From positions 1 to 34,336 of the forward strand of contig NZ_NRRS01000040.1 of assembly GCF_016583795.1 (NCBI RefSeq): a stretch of DNA of 34,336 nt. Reading direction: 5' to 3'. Numbering within the stretch: position 1 is the first letter of the stretch; the number at the start of each line of letters is the position of its first letter. The translations under genes and the position numbers were made by a program. The notes beneath the pieces were generated by a model. It saw only the letters and a list, made by a program, of their open reading frames with translations. It had not been told where the DNA came from and ran no database searches. Shown one piece after another: positions 25,285 through 34,155 of the stretch. The DNA is from Rhabdochromatium marinum (GTDB lineage Bacteria; Pseudomonadota; Gammaproteobacteria; Chromatiales; Chromatiaceae).

Positions 25285-26565
25285 ATGCAGATTTTGGTCG
25301 TCGATGACGATACCTGGATGCGCCAGGCACTGGTCGCCATGCTCAGCTCCTGGGACTATGAGCCGCTGGAAGCGGCCGATGGTGAAGAAGCTTGGACGCT
25401 GCTTCAGCAGCACCCGGTCAGCCTGGTGCTATGCGACTGGATGATGCCCAAGCTTGACGGGGTCGAGCTGTGCCGGCGGCTGCGTGCCGCCGACTGGCCG
25501 CACTACATCTATGTGATTCTACTCACCGGCAAAGATCAAACGGCTGATCTGATCGCCGCCTTCGAGGCCGGCGCGGATGATTTTCACACCAAGCCGGTCA
25601 AAGCCGGCGAGCTGCGGGTGCGCATTCGCGCCGCGCGACGGGTACTGGAACTGGAACAGGCGCTGGTGGCGCGCAACCAGGACTTGCAGGGGATGAATCA
25701 GGCCCTCGCCGCCAGCCAGGCGCGGGTGCAACGCGACCTGGAGGCGGCGGCTGAGGTACAGCGCGACCTGCTGCCGCGCTCGGCCGCCGTGGGACTGCCG
25801 GTGCGCCTAGCCTGGTCGCTGCTGCCGGCCGATGAACTGGCTGGCGACAGCTTCAATGTCTTTGCCTTTGATGCGCGCTATCTGGGCTTTTATGTGATCG
25901 ATGTCTCCGGCCACGGCGTACCGGCCGCCATGCTTTCGGTGCATCTTGCCCGCACCCTGGCCCCGGAGCCGCGCCCGGACAGCCTGGTGCGCCGCCCGGA
26001 GACGCCGGCACAGAAACCGACCGGACGGCTGCGCTTCGGTCGCGGCTCGCCCTCAAGCCGTGCGGCGCCCTATCGCCCGCCGGTTGAGGTGCTGACGCGG
26101 CTGAATCAGAGCCTGCTCAATGATGAGCGCGGCAGTCTTTATTTCACCATGATCTATGGCATCCTCGACACCAGCAGCGGCCAGGGCGAGCTGTGCCAAG
26201 CCGGGCATCCCTATCCGCTGATCAGCCGGGCCAACGGCCAGATCGACCGGCTGGGTGAGGGTGGCTTCCCGGTCGGTCTGCTGCCGGATGCCGAGTACGA
26301 GAGCATTGATTTTTACTTGGCCGCTGGCGACCGTCTGCTGCTGTATTCAGACGGCGCGACTGAATGTTTCGACGCCACGCAGCAGGCCTTCGGCGAGGAG
26401 CGCCTGTGCGCGGCCCTGACGGCCGGACGTGATCAACCCCTGGAGCCGATGCTTCAGGCCATTGAGCAGGCCCTGCGCGACTGGCACCGCCAGGCCGCGC
26501 CCGCAACCACACAAGCGCCAGGCTTTGACGACGACGTGTCGCTGCTGGCGATAGAGCGCGAGTGA
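25285..26565 (+). CDS. Response regulator with PP2C (SpoIIE/RsbU-type) phosphatase (426 aa)
   Basis: Receiver domain (1-125) with the acidic pair in LVVDDD, phospho-acceptor D51 (CDWMMP) and the Lys of TKPVKAG, then a coiled coil (about 128-170), then a PP2C/SpoIIE domain whose metal-binding aspartates are visible in GDSF (D188), DVSGHG (D206), SDGATE and the final DDDVSLL. It should dephosphorylate a phosphorylated STAS protein when the receiver is active, as RsbU and HsbR do. ATG 25285 is chosen because AAGGA is eight bases upstream and the receiver begins there. A basic, Pro-rich insert of about 40 residues near 230-270 interrupts the PP2C fold and is unusual. The domain order matches Pseudomonas HsbR without its kinase domain, which is a separate gene here. 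Confidence 0.92.
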   Translation: MQILVVDDDTWMRQALVAMLSSWDYEPLEAADGEEAWTLLQQHPVSLVLCDWMMPKLDGVELCRRLRAADWPHYIYVILLTGKDQTADLIAAFEAGADDFHTKPVKAGELRVRIRAARRVLELEQALVARNQDLQGMNQALAASQARVQRDLEAAAEVQRDLLPRSAAVGLPVRLAWSLLPADELAGDSFNVFAFDARYLGFYVIDVSGHGVPAAMLSVHLARTLAPEPRPDSLVRRPETPAQKPTGRLRFGRGSPSSRAAPYRPPVEVLTRLNQSLLNDERGSLYFTMIYGILDTSSGQGELCQAGHPYPLISRANGQIDRLGEGGFPVGLLPDAEYESIDFYLAAGDRLLLYSDGATECFDATQQAFGEERLCAALTAGRDQPLEPMLQAIEQALRDWHRQAAPATTQAPGFDDDVSLLAIERE

Positions 26566-26608
26566 AGATCAGCGCGCCCCACCTCAACTCACGAGTAATT
26601 GTTAACCG

Positions 26609-26965
26609 ATGGACGATCTTCAGTTGCAAGACTATCCGCAGGCGCGGGTGATTCGCCTGAATCTGGGCCGGCTAACAGCCAGCAGCGCAGCCAAGGTGCT
26701 GACGCGTGTTCTGACCGCTGGCGCCGGTGCCCCGGCGCTGATTATTGATCTCAGTGCGGTCGAATTCATGGACAGCACCGCCATTGGCGAGCTGGTGGTG
26801 CTGACACGCCGCTTGCGCGAGGCGAAGCGGCCCTATTGCCTGGCTGAACTCCGACCGCCCCTAATGAGCCTGGCACGTCTGATGCGTTTGGAGCGCGCGT
26901 TGGCCTTCTGCGACAGCGTCCAGAGCGCCCTAACGCGCTTTGAACAACCACCGACCCAGGGGTGA
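26609..26965 (+). CDS. STAS-domain anti-sigma-factor antagonist-like protein (118 aa)
   Basis: Free STAS protein of the SpoIIAA/RsbV/HsbA type. The phosphosite motif is D55-S56-T57-A-I-G after LIIDLSAVEFM; RsbV carries its phosphorylated serine in the same motif. Size is normal for the family. It should be phosphorylated by the kinase encoded next and dephosphorylated by the PP2C encoded just before. No strong ribosome-binding site is visible before ATG 26609. It is 43 bases after the phosphatase gene and 12 bases before the kinase gene, which is classical partner-switch order. Confidence 0.9.
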   Translation: MDDLQLQDYPQARVIRLNLGRLTASSAAKVLTRVLTAGAGAPALIIDLSAVEFMDSTAIGELVVLTRRLREAKRPYCLAELRPPLMSLARLMRLERALAFCDSVQSALTRFEQPPTQG

Positions 26966-26977
26966 CAGGAGGCCGCC

Positions 26978-27397
26978 ATGACAGCAGGAGCCTGCCACGA
27001 ACTGCGCCTGGAGATCGACAGTCGGCTGGAGTGCGTCACCCCACTCGGCCTCTGCCTGCATACATTGGCCCGGCAGTTGGGATTCGATGACATGCAGGCG
27101 TATCAGATTCAAACCTGCTGCGTCGAGGCGCTTAACAATGCCATCATCCATGCCTACGCTGGCGAGCCTGGTCATCTGGTGTCGGTGCGCTGGCATACTC
27201 AAGCCAACGAACTGCTGGTTGAGATCGAGGATTGCGGTCGCGCCATGACGGTGCCACCGTGCGAGCATGAGCCGGATCCAGAGGCCGAGAGCGGCCGTGG
27301 CTGGTGGATCATGCGCCAATGGATGGACAGCGCCGAGTATTGCGATCTGGGCGAGCGTCATTATGTGCAGCTGCGACGGAGCATCGGAGAAGCTTAA
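26978..27397 (+). CDS. RsbW/SpoIIAB-type serine kinase, HATPase fold (139 aa)
   Basis: Small GHKL ATPase expected to bind and phosphorylate STAS proteins and, in classical systems, a sigma factor. The N-box is EALNNAIIHAY (E50, N53, N54), the G1 box EIEDCGRAM (D85, G87), and the G2 box ESGRGWWIM (105-112). An excellent AGGAGG lies a few bases before the ATG, suggesting high expression compared with its neighbours. No sigma-factor gene is in the window, so its partner is probably one or more of the four STAS domains. Five bases separate its stop from the PhnD-like start. Confidence 0.92.
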   Translation: MTAGACHELRLEIDSRLECVTPLGLCLHTLARQLGFDDMQAYQIQTCCVEALNNAIIHAYAGEPGHLVSVRWHTQANELLVEIEDCGRAMTVPPCEHEPDPEAESGRGWWIMRQWMDSAEYCDLGERHYVQLRRSIGEA

Positions 27398-27402
27398 AGC
27401 CT

Positions 27403-28116
27403 ATGAAGATCCAGCTGTTATCACGAATCCCCTGCTGGCTTGGCGTCCTGTTACTTGGTGTTCTGTGCGCGCTCGGTTTTGGTCAGACCAGCGCAGACTC
27501 AGAAACTCCGTTGCGTTTTGGCGTGGTGCCTCAGCAATCCGCCAGTCGCCTGGCCGCGCTCTGGGTGCCCCTGCTCACTGAGCTGGAGCAGCGTGGTGCA
27601 CCCGCCCTGGTGTTCCGTACCGCCCCGGATATCCCGACCTTCGAGCGCCGCCTGGCCGCCAGCGAGTATGATCTGGCCTTCCCCTCCCCGGCTGCCTTCG
27701 CCGCCAGTATTCTGACCCGCGCCAACCTCGCCAGTGCGGGTGTGCACTTTCGGCCGCACTATGTCTCCTCGCACGACTCGGTCTATCGCGGTGTGGCCAA
27801 GGGGCTGTATCCGGCTGGCGGCGGCGTAGTGCGCACCTTCGAGTCTGTGGCGCCGGACATTCGCAAGCAACTGCGGATTTTCTGGACCAGTGACGGCTAT
27901 ACGCCACACGCCTTCGCGGCTCATCCACGTTTGTTGGAAGAGACCGTCAGCGCCATTGCCACCGCCATGCTCGGACTCTCCGAGGATGAAACAGGGCGTG
28001 CCCTGCTGGAGCCACTGCACCTGCCGGGGCTGGAGGCCGCCCAGAATGCCGAATGGGATGATGTGCGCGCGCTGGATATTCAGCTGCTCGACGAGCTGAT
28101 CGAGCAAGTCCCTTGA
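27403..28116 (+). CDS. PhnD-like periplasmic binding protein, probably internally deleted (237 aa)
   Basis: Predicted periplasmic binding protein of the phosphate/phosphite/phosphonate family that likely acts as a sensory partner of the histidine kinase encoded next, as is common when such a gene precedes a hybrid kinase. A signal peptide covers about residues 1-30 (WLGVLLLGVLCALGFG). The conserved late segments AFAASILTRANLASAGV, RYVSSHDSVYRGVAKG-like and YPAGGGVVRTFE are present. The start ATG 27403 gives the signal peptide. It is about 50-60 residues shorter than the usual 290-300: the YDLAF strand passes straight into PSPAAFAAS, missing the intervening NPYHY and VVRKDSPI-type region. The stop overlaps the TTG start of the kinase. 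Confidence 0.82.
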   Translation: MKIQLLSRIPCWLGVLLLGVLCALGFGQTSADSETPLRFGVVPQQSASRLAALWVPLLTELEQRGAPALVFRTAPDIPTFERRLAASEYDLAFPSPAAFAASILTRANLASAGVHFRPHYVSSHDSVYRGVAKGLYPAGGGVVRTFESVAPDIRKQLRIFWTSDGYTPHAFAAHPRLLEETVSAIATAMLGLSEDETGRALLEPLHLPGLEAAQNAEWDDVRALDIQLLDELIEQVP

Positions 28117-31100
28117 GCTTTCGGCTCAAAACCATTCTCGGCATCGCGCTCATTGAGAGCGCCCTGCTGCTGGTGCTGGTGCTGAACACCCTCGACTTTC
28201 TGCATTCCTCCAATCAGGAACAATTGCTGCAACGCTCGCGCACCATGACGCAGCTGTTCGCAGCCACCGCCAAGGACGCGGTGCTGGCCACTGACCTGGC
28301 CTCGCTTGATGATCTGGTCGCGGAAATGCTCGACCAGCCCGATGTGCGCTACGCCCGAGTGCGCGGTGATGACGCCATCCTGGCCGAGGCTGGGGAACTG
28401 GAGGCACTTGCGCGGCCTTTTCGCGCTGATCAGGATTTGCGCGCGGTCGAGGACGGCCTGTTCGATGTCAGTACCGATATTCTGGTTGGTGAGCAGCGGT
28501 TCGGCAGCGTCGAGCTGGGGCTGGCGACCAGTCATCTACACGCGGTGCTGAAACGCGCGCGGCGCTGGACCATCAGCATCGCGGTGCTGGAAGTGCTGCT
28601 GGTGGCGATTTTTTCCTGGGTGCTGGGCACCTGGCTCACCCGGCAGCTCAAGCACCTGCGCCAAGCCTCCGAGACCATTGCGGAACTGGGGCCGGGGGTA
28701 CAGATTCTGGAGCAGGGGCGCCCAGGGCAGCCACGCGATGAGATCGCCACCGCTGTGCGGGCGTTTAATCGCATGTCCGCCCGTCTGGCCGACAGCTATC
28801 GCGACCTGACCGCCGCGCTTAATGAGGCACGCCAGCTTGAGCAACGCGCGGCGCGCAACGAAGCCAAGAATGCCGCCACCCTATCGGCCTCGCTCGATGC
28901 CATTGTCACCGCCGATGCGCACGGGCGGATTGTCGAGTTCAACGACAATGCCGCCCGCCTGTTCGGCTACCAACCCGCCGAGGCCATTGGCGCGCCCATG
29001 GCCGAGCTCATTATCCCCGAGCGCATGCGCGCTGCTCACCAGCGCGGCATGGACCGGTACCTGAACACCGGCACGGGCCGGGTGCTCAACCGTCGGCTGC
29101 AACTGCCAGCGCGGCATCGCGATGGTCATGAGTTCACCGTGGAGATGAACATCTCGCCCATCCAGACCGAGGACAGCACTCTGTTCACCAGCTTTATGCG
29201 CGACATCAGCGCCGAACAGGCGGCCGAGCGTGAGCTGCGCCTCGCCGCCCAGGTGCTGGAAGCCAATGAAGGCATCATGATCACCGATGTTGAGGGGCGC
29301 ATTGTGCGCGTCAATCGCGCCTTCACTCGCATCACCGGCTACAGTGCCGAGGAAGCCCTGGGCCAGAATCCGCACATGCTCGCCTCCGGTCGCCAGGATC
29401 GCGCCTTCTACGCAGCTATGTGGCGCACCATCCGCGCGCAGGGACAATGGCGCGGCGAGATCGAGAACCGGCGCAAGGACGGCGGCATTTATCCCGAACT
29501 GCTGAGCATCACGGCGGTGCGCGACGAGCAGGACCAGACCACCCACTATGTGGCGCACTTTTTCGACATCAGCGCACGCAAGCAGACCGAGGAGCGGCTG
29601 CGCAAGGCGCGCGTGCAGGCCGAAGCCGCCAATGTCGCGAAAAGCCGTTTTCTGGCCACCATGAGCCATGAAATCCGCACCCCGCTCAATGCCATCATCG
29701 GCATGAATCAACTGCTGCTCGAATCCGGCCTGAGTCCTGAACAGGCCCCCTTCGCACGTTCGGCGGTCGATAGCGGCCAGTTGTTGCTAGCCTTGCTCAA
29801 CAATGTGCTGGATTTTTCCAAGATTGAGGCCGGGCGTCTGACCCTGGAGCCGGACTGGTTCGACCCGCTGGCCACAGTCGAGGCGATCGTCGCGTTGTTC
29901 CGCAACGAAGCTGCCAGCAAGGGCATCGACTTGACGATGGTGACCGGCTCAAACCTGCCGGCGCAATGTTTTGGCGACCGCCTGCGCGTCCAGCAGATTT
30001 TGACCAATCTGCTCGGCAATGCGGTCAAGTTCACCGAACAGGGCGGTATTTCCTTAACGCTCGACTATCAACTCCCGGCAACGGGCGTGGAGGGCCGCTT
30101 GTGCATGGCAGTGCGCGACAGCGGCATCGGGCTGTCCCAAGCCGATCAAGCGCACCTGTTTGATGAGTTCGTGCAGGCCGAGGACGGCACCACCCGCCGC
30201 TTTGGCGGCACCGGCTTGGGCCTGGCCATCAGCCAGAAACTCGCCCAACTGATGGGCGGACATATCCGCTGCGAGAGCACGCCGGGCGCCGGCAGCACCT
30301 TCCATGTTGAGCTGCCAATGGCGGCCAGCTTAGATTCGCCAGCGAGCACCGGCGCGACTGTACCGAGTGCAGCGCCGTCTGTGGACACAGCACCCGGAAC
30401 CGCCAGAATTCTGTTGGTCGAGGACAATCCGCTCAATGTCGAAGTCACCCGCGCCGCGCTGCAACAATCGCATCATCAGGTCAGCGTAGTGGGCAGCGGG
30501 CTCGATGCGCTGACCCGCGTCGATCAGGAGACCTTCGATCTGATCCTGATGGATATTTCCATGCCCGGCATGGACGGACTCGAAGCCACGCGCCGCATTC
30601 GCGCCGGCCAGTCAGCCAATCGCACCACCCCGATTATTGCCATGACCGCCAATGCCTTCGCCGAGGATCGCGAACGCTGCGCGCAGGCCGGCATGAACGA
30701 TTTTCTCTCCAAACCTATCGATATCGGCAAACTGCGCCAGCTCATGACCCAATGGTTGAGCCAGGCCGCATCCATACAGGGCGCCTCGTCAGACACCCTA
30801 TCCGCCCTACCCAATCCACTGATTGAAGCCGCCGAATATGCTGTCCTGGAGCCACAGGTGCTCACGCAACTGGCGGCCGAAACCACGTCCGACCTGCCGC
30901 GCATGCTAGTCGAAATGTTCCTAGGAGAACTCAAGCAGCGCATCGAAGAACTGCACGCACTGCACGCCGCTGGCGACCTGACCGCACTCGGCGCCGCCGC
31001 GCATAGCCTGAAAGGCAGTGCCGGCACCCTGGGCGCCAACCGCTTGCAGCACATGGCACAGCAGCTTGAGCAAGCCGGCAAAGCCGCAGACCCGGCGCAT

Positions 31101-31190
31101 GCTGAACAAGCCCTGACCGCGCTGACACAGGTAACGGAAGCGACCCAAAGTGCGCTGACGCTTTGGTTTGCCTCGGATCGGGAGGCGTGA
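28113..31190 (+). CDS. Hybrid sensor histidine kinase: TM-HAMP-PAS-PAS-HK-REC-HPt (1025 aa)
   Basis: Inner-membrane phosphorelay kinase. Two membrane helices (about 7-30 and 151-175) bracket a periplasmic sensor domain of about 120 residues, followed by HAMP, two PAS domains (about 250-365 and 375-490), a dimerisation domain with H519 ([11 protein letters not shown]), a GHKL ATPase with NAVKFTE, DSGIGLS and [10 protein letters not shown], a receiver with D814 ([10 protein letters not shown]), and a C-terminal HPt with H964 (AHSLKGSAG). The TTG start is overlapped by the previous stop (TTGA) and gives the first helix; no ATG lies before the sensor domain. Its HPt is a natural donor for the receiver of the PP2C phosphatase upstream, so it probably drives the partner switch (inference). 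It is the last gene of the operon. Confidence 0.93.
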   Translation: MSFRLKTILGIALIESALLLVLVLNTLDFLHSSNQEQLLQRSRTMTQLFAATAKDAVLATDLASLDDLVAEMLDQPDVRYARVRGDDAILAEAGELEALARPFRADQDLRAVEDGLFDVSTDILVGEQRFGSVELGLATSHLHAVLKRARRWTISIAVLEVLLVAIFSWVLGTWLTRQLKHLRQASETIAELGPGVQILEQGRPGQPRDEIATAVRAFNRMSARLADSYRDLTAALNEARQLEQRAARNEAKNAATLSASLDAIVTADAHGRIVEFNDNAARLFGYQPAEAIGAPMAELIIPERMRAAHQRGMDRYLNTGTGRVLNRRLQLPARHRDGHEFTVEMNISPIQTEDSTLFTSFMRDISAEQAAERELRLAAQVLEANEGIMITDVEGRIVRVNRAFTRITGYSAEEALGQNPHMLASGRQDRAFYAAMWRTIRAQGQWRGEIENRRKDGGIYPELLSITAVRDEQDQTTHYVAHFFDISARKQTEERLRKARVQAEAANVAKSRFLATMSHEIRTPLNAIIGMNQLLLESGLSPEQAPFARSAVDSGQLLLALLNNVLDFSKIEAGRLTLEPDWFDPLATVEAIVALFRNEAASKGIDLTMVTGSNLPAQCFGDRLRVQQILTNLLGNAVKFTEQGGISLTLDYQLPATGVEGRLCMAVRDSGIGLSQADQAHLFDEFVQAEDGTTRRFGGTGLGLAISQKLAQLMGGHIRCESTPGAGSTFHVELPMAASLDSPASTGATVPSAAPSVDTAPGTARILLVEDNPLNVEVTRAALQQSHHQVSVVGSGLDALTRVDQETFDLILMDISMPGMDGLEATRRIRAGQSANRTTPIIAMTANAFAEDRERCAQAGMNDFLSKPIDIGKLRQLMTQWLSQAASIQGASSDTLSALPNPLIEAAEYAVLEPQVLTQLAAETTSDLPRMLVEMFLGELKQRIEELHALHAAGDLTALGAAAHSLKGSAGTLGANRLQHMAQQLEQAGKAADPAHAEQALTALTQVTEATQSALTLWFASDREA

Positions 31191-31259
31191 CCGAGGGTTC
31201 CCAAACCCTGTCATGCTCTGGCCGTTCAGTGAGTCGAGAGTTCGAATCAACTCATGCGC
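31191..31259. other. Convergent spacer with two perfect hairpins
   Basis: AGGGTT/AACCCT arms with a four-base loop lie at 31194-31209, and GAGTT/AACTC arms with a six-base loop at 31238-31253. Neither is followed by a T-run, so they are not typical intrinsic terminators, though they could slow polymerase between two convergent genes. Confidence 0.4.
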
Positions 31260-33074
31260 TTAGCATTTTGGATAGCTGAACACCTTAACCTCCCCGGGCG
31301 CTGAGCTGTGGTGAATGCTGAACTGGTGAGTCTTAAGATCGGCTTTCAGCGTGACGCTTTCGCCCGGCTGCGAGCTAGGCTGCAAACCGGGCTGCGGGCC
31401 CTGCTCCGGGTCTTTTTCTAAGTCTTGCGCTGATCCTGACGCTGACCAGGTCATTTTCAGTTTACTCGGCGGAGTGTCGGCGATTGTGAGCTGGCCAGAG
31501 AAGGCGGCTGAGGTATTGCGCAAGCGCATCATTTCAAGCTGATCCCGCACTACGGCGCTTTGCAGTCCGATGGCGATCATGTCATTGGTCAATGTGGTGC
31601 GGTTGATTTCCTTGTGACCGGCAGTGCCTCCGTTGTCGGCGGCGGCATAGTCGTTCTTACCGGCGAACAGATCCAGGTACCACACCTGCGGAATGCCGGG
31701 CATGAACAGCTGAATGGCGCGCGCCAGGCGCAGTTTCTGTTCATCTTCGCCCAAGGCGCTGAAATAGGTGGCATTGATCTGGTAGTAGGCGATCTTTTTG
31801 CCATCTGGACCAAACAGATTCTTCACCCGGCCGCCGCGCGCCAGCACTCGCTCAATCACGGCCTCGATCGCGGTACTGTCGAGCAAGCCGGGCTGATAGC
31901 CATCCCCGGCGTCAAAGCCATCGAGATCCAGTACCGGGATGCCATCATGGCAACCGAGCATATTGACGGTGCGAAGGCCCTGGGTCTGGATTTCATCGAT
32001 CCAGCGCAGCAGGTAGGTATTGCGGCCCTGGTCAAGCGCATCCAGCAGCAAACCGGGCAGGAAGAAGTCGTAGATGGGATATCCGGCCTGCGCGACCTCG
32101 GTGTGCAGTCCCTTGCCATACTGGGCATGAATCTCGGGCAGCAGCGTAAGCTGCTTGGCCTCGGCTATGGTTTTCAGGCGGTCGAGGTAGTCCCAGGTGC
32201 CAGGAGTGTTGAAGAAATTGCTCAGGCCCGGCTGCTTGTGCAAATAGGCAAAGGCATCAAGGCGAATCAGTTTGCCGCCAAAATCCGCCAGCTGTTGCAG
32301 CGTCTGCTCATAGAAATCCCAGGTGGCCTCGGATTCGGCATTCAAATCCATCTGCCCGAGATAGCGCCGCTTGGATTCGACAATGTTGGCAATATGCTCC
32401 AGATAATCCAGATAAAAGCCCAGATCCAGGTCGCGAAAATCCTCACCAGCCGCGATCTTGGCATTCACCTGCTGAAGAATATCCTGCAAGGCCGCGTGGG
32501 GAATAATGCGCAGGTGTTTCAGATCCTCGAACTCCAGCTCCCGATAATGGATCTCCTGATAGAAGGTGTTCCAATAAGGGCGCTCAGACCCGTCCGGAAA
32601 GCGGACAAATAAAATGGGCAACCCCGGCTTGCGCATGAACAGCCGGTTCAGATGGGTTTCGTGCGGGATGATGTAGCCCGCTTCGCTCATCTCCCCTTCG
32701 CCTTCCCAAAACTTGTTCCAATCGATAAAAAAGTCGCGATAGCGTGACTGATCGCCCTTCTCCAGCATGTCAAGAAACTGCGGCGAGCGCACCGAGAGGT
32801 GATTCAGCACCAGATCAAACTTCAACACGATGCCGAGTTGCTGGAGCGCCTGGAGATCTTCCTGGCCTACCAGTTCGTCATTGATTGCGTAGTGACTAAT
32901 GGAGAATCCTCGATCCAAATCGCTCTGGAAAAAGGTCGGCAGGATGTAAAACAAAGAAAAGACGTTCTCCAGCTCGGGGCGTTGCAAGAGCGCGACAGTA
33001 TCGCTCAGTTTGGTGCCAATACTGTCGGGGTAAGCATTCAACATGACCCCATTAGGTAGGGAAGAATCAACCAT
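31260..33074 (-). CDS. GH13_18 sucrose/glucosylglycerol phosphorylase-like enzyme (604 aa)
   Basis: Alpha-amylase-superfamily enzyme of the GH13_18 subfamily, which phosphorolyses sucrose, glucosylglycerol or glucosylglycerate, releasing glucose 1-phosphate. It opens with VMLNAYPDSIG, has FDLVLNH, the nucleophile D273 (RLDAFAYLHK), the acid/base E314 (LLPEIHAQYGK), the third acid D377 (LGCHDGIPVLDL), YQINATYFSALG and the PGIPQVWYLDLFAGKND segment. It is about 100 residues longer than bifidobacterial sucrose phosphorylase: an insert near 95-220 and a Gln/Pro/Gly-rich tail. Substrate is not determined by what I can see; a role in compatible-solute or sucrose recycling is plausible for a halotolerant phototroph. 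ATG 33074 has AGGTG upstream; TTG 33077 is one codon earlier. Confidence 0.87.
   Translation of the reverse strand: MVDSSLPNGVMLNAYPDSIGTKLSDTVALLQRPELENVFSLFYILPTFFQSDLDRGFSISHYAINDELVGQEDLQALQQLGIVLKFDLVLNHLSVRSPQFLDMLEKGDQSRYRDFFIDWNKFWEGEGEMSEAGYIIPHETHLNRLFMRKPGLPILFVRFPDGSERPYWNTFYQEIHYRELEFEDLKHLRIIPHAALQDILQQVNAKIAAGEDFRDLDLGFYLDYLEHIANIVESKRRYLGQMDLNAESEATWDFYEQTLQQLADFGGKLIRLDAFAYLHKQPGLSNFFNTPGTWDYLDRLKTIAEAKQLTLLPEIHAQYGKGLHTEVAQAGYPIYDFFLPGLLLDALDQGRNTYLLRWIDEIQTQGLRTVNMLGCHDGIPVLDLDGFDAGDGYQPGLLDSTAIEAVIERVLARGGRVKNLFGPDGKKIAYYQINATYFSALGEDEQKLRLARAIQLFMPGIPQVWYLDLFAGKNDYAAADNGGTAGHKEINRTTLTNDMIAIGLQSAVVRDQLEMMRLRNTSAAFSGQLTIADTPPSKLKMTWSASGSAQDLEKDPEQGPQPGLQPSSQPGESVTLKADLKTHQFSIHHSSAPGEVKVFSYPKC
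31362..31412 (-). repeat. Degenerate 12-bp repeats, Gln-Pro-Gly tail of GH13_18 enzyme
   Basis: Short GC-rich units encode QGPQPGLQPSSQPGE in a low-complexity stretch near the C-terminus, between the barrel and the last beta strands. In frame, likely a flexible linker. Confidence 0.55.
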
Positions 33075-33395
33075 CAAATCACCTGCTGCGTGTCAAGGGA
33101 CGTTAAAGTTACGCCCTGTACCTTGGTTGGGAGACCATTGCTACCAGCGATCAAACGTCTTTCGCCTTTCAAGTTTAGCAAGGCTTGGGCATGTTGCTTG
33201 GCCGCATGGCATGGACATCACTCATCCCCCTCCGGCTGCACCATCGCGTCCCGCCGCCTCGCCTTGACAGTCTATATAGACCGATTCTAAGCTTCGGTAA
33301 CAGCGAACCCTTATTGTGAGATTGGCCGTACCAGTCAGTAGCCGTCAATACACGTGCTTGACCTAAAAGGACTCAATACCTTAGGCATCACCTGA
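33075..33395. other. Intergenic stretch upstream of a truncated kinase gene
   Basis: No coding sequence is evident on either strand; short frames here lack family features and ribosome-binding sites. A promoter-like pair on the plus strand is at 33264-33291. The first usable codon of the kinase remnant follows a TGA at 33393-33395, so the 5' part of that gene has been lost or replaced by this DNA. Confidence 0.5.
33264..33291 (+). promoter_or_regulatory. Candidate sigma-70 promoter, plus strand
   Basis: TTGACA (33264-33269, a perfect -35) and TCTAAG (33286-33291, four of six) are 16 bases apart. It would direct RNA into the kinase remnant. No test of activity is possible here. Confidence 0.35.
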
Positions 33396-34155
33396 CCGGC
33401 CACCGGGTTCGCGATTCACGAACACCCCGAAGGCGAAACCATCACACTCCAGAATGCCCTCGGTTACTACCACCCCGAGGATCAGCCCAAGATCAGGGCT
33501 GCCGTACAGGCCGCGCTCGAACAGGGGCAGGCCTACGAGATCAATGCCCGTGTCATCACCGCCAAGGGCCAAACGCGCTGGATCCGCAGTCTGGGCAAGC
33601 CCCTGTTCGAAGATGCTCAGGTGGTCAGGGTTCTGGGGGCCTTCGAGGATATTACCGAGCACAAACGCAACGAGGAGGCACTCAAAGAAAGCGAAGAACG
33701 CTTCTCGCTGGCCTTCCACAACAGTCAGGTCGCGATGTCGCTGATGTCTCCGGATGCGCGCTTTTTGAACGTCAATGAGAAAGCCTGTCAGATGTACGGC
33801 TACTCCCGCGACGAGTTGCTGGGGATGTCCATTCGCGCAATCACCCATCCCGAGGATCGCGCGGAATGCTTCCAGCGCTATCAGCACTATGTCGCAGAAG
33901 ATCGCGATGGATATCTGTGCGAGAAGCGCTATGTCACCAAAAATGGACAGGTGCGCTGGGCCATGCTGGTGGCCTCAAAGGTGCGCAATGCCGAGGGCCA
34001 ACTTCTCTACTCAGTCACCCAGGCACTGGATTTAACCCCGCTGAAGCAAGCCCACTGGGAACTGCTTGAAGCCAAGGAACAGGCTGATGCCGCCAATCAG
34101 GCCAAGTCCGCATTTCTCGCCAACATGAGCCATGAGATCCGCACCCCAATGAATG
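33396..34155 (+). pseudogene. PAS/histidine-kinase remnant, truncated at both ends
   Basis: The open frame runs from just after a TGA (33393-33395) with no start codon in a credible position. It encodes the C-terminal part of a PAS domain ([43 protein letters not shown]), a second full PAS domain ([19 protein letters not shown] to [10 protein letters not shown]), a short coiled coil, and the start of the HisKA helix ending HEIRTPMNG. Normal genes continue with about 300 residues of kinase. At the HisKA helix the sequence changes abruptly to foreign DNA, giving DRL and a stop at 34167-34169. GTG 33621 lies inside the frame but would start mid-domain. The remnant is therefore cut at the 5' side by an unknown event and at the 3' side by an IS607-type insertion. 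Confidence 0.85.

Noticed and set aside
31191-31259. tRNA-like 3' half: an anticodon-arm-like hairpin and a GTTCGAATC T-loop-like string
   Set aside because: The T-arm stem does not pair in tRNA register, position 33 is not T, and no acceptor stem or D-arm is found upstream, where kinase coding sequence ends.
31560-32612. 350-codon plus-strand frame over the GH13_18 gene
   Set aside because: Antisense shadow; the minus strand carries all catalytic motifs of GH13_18.
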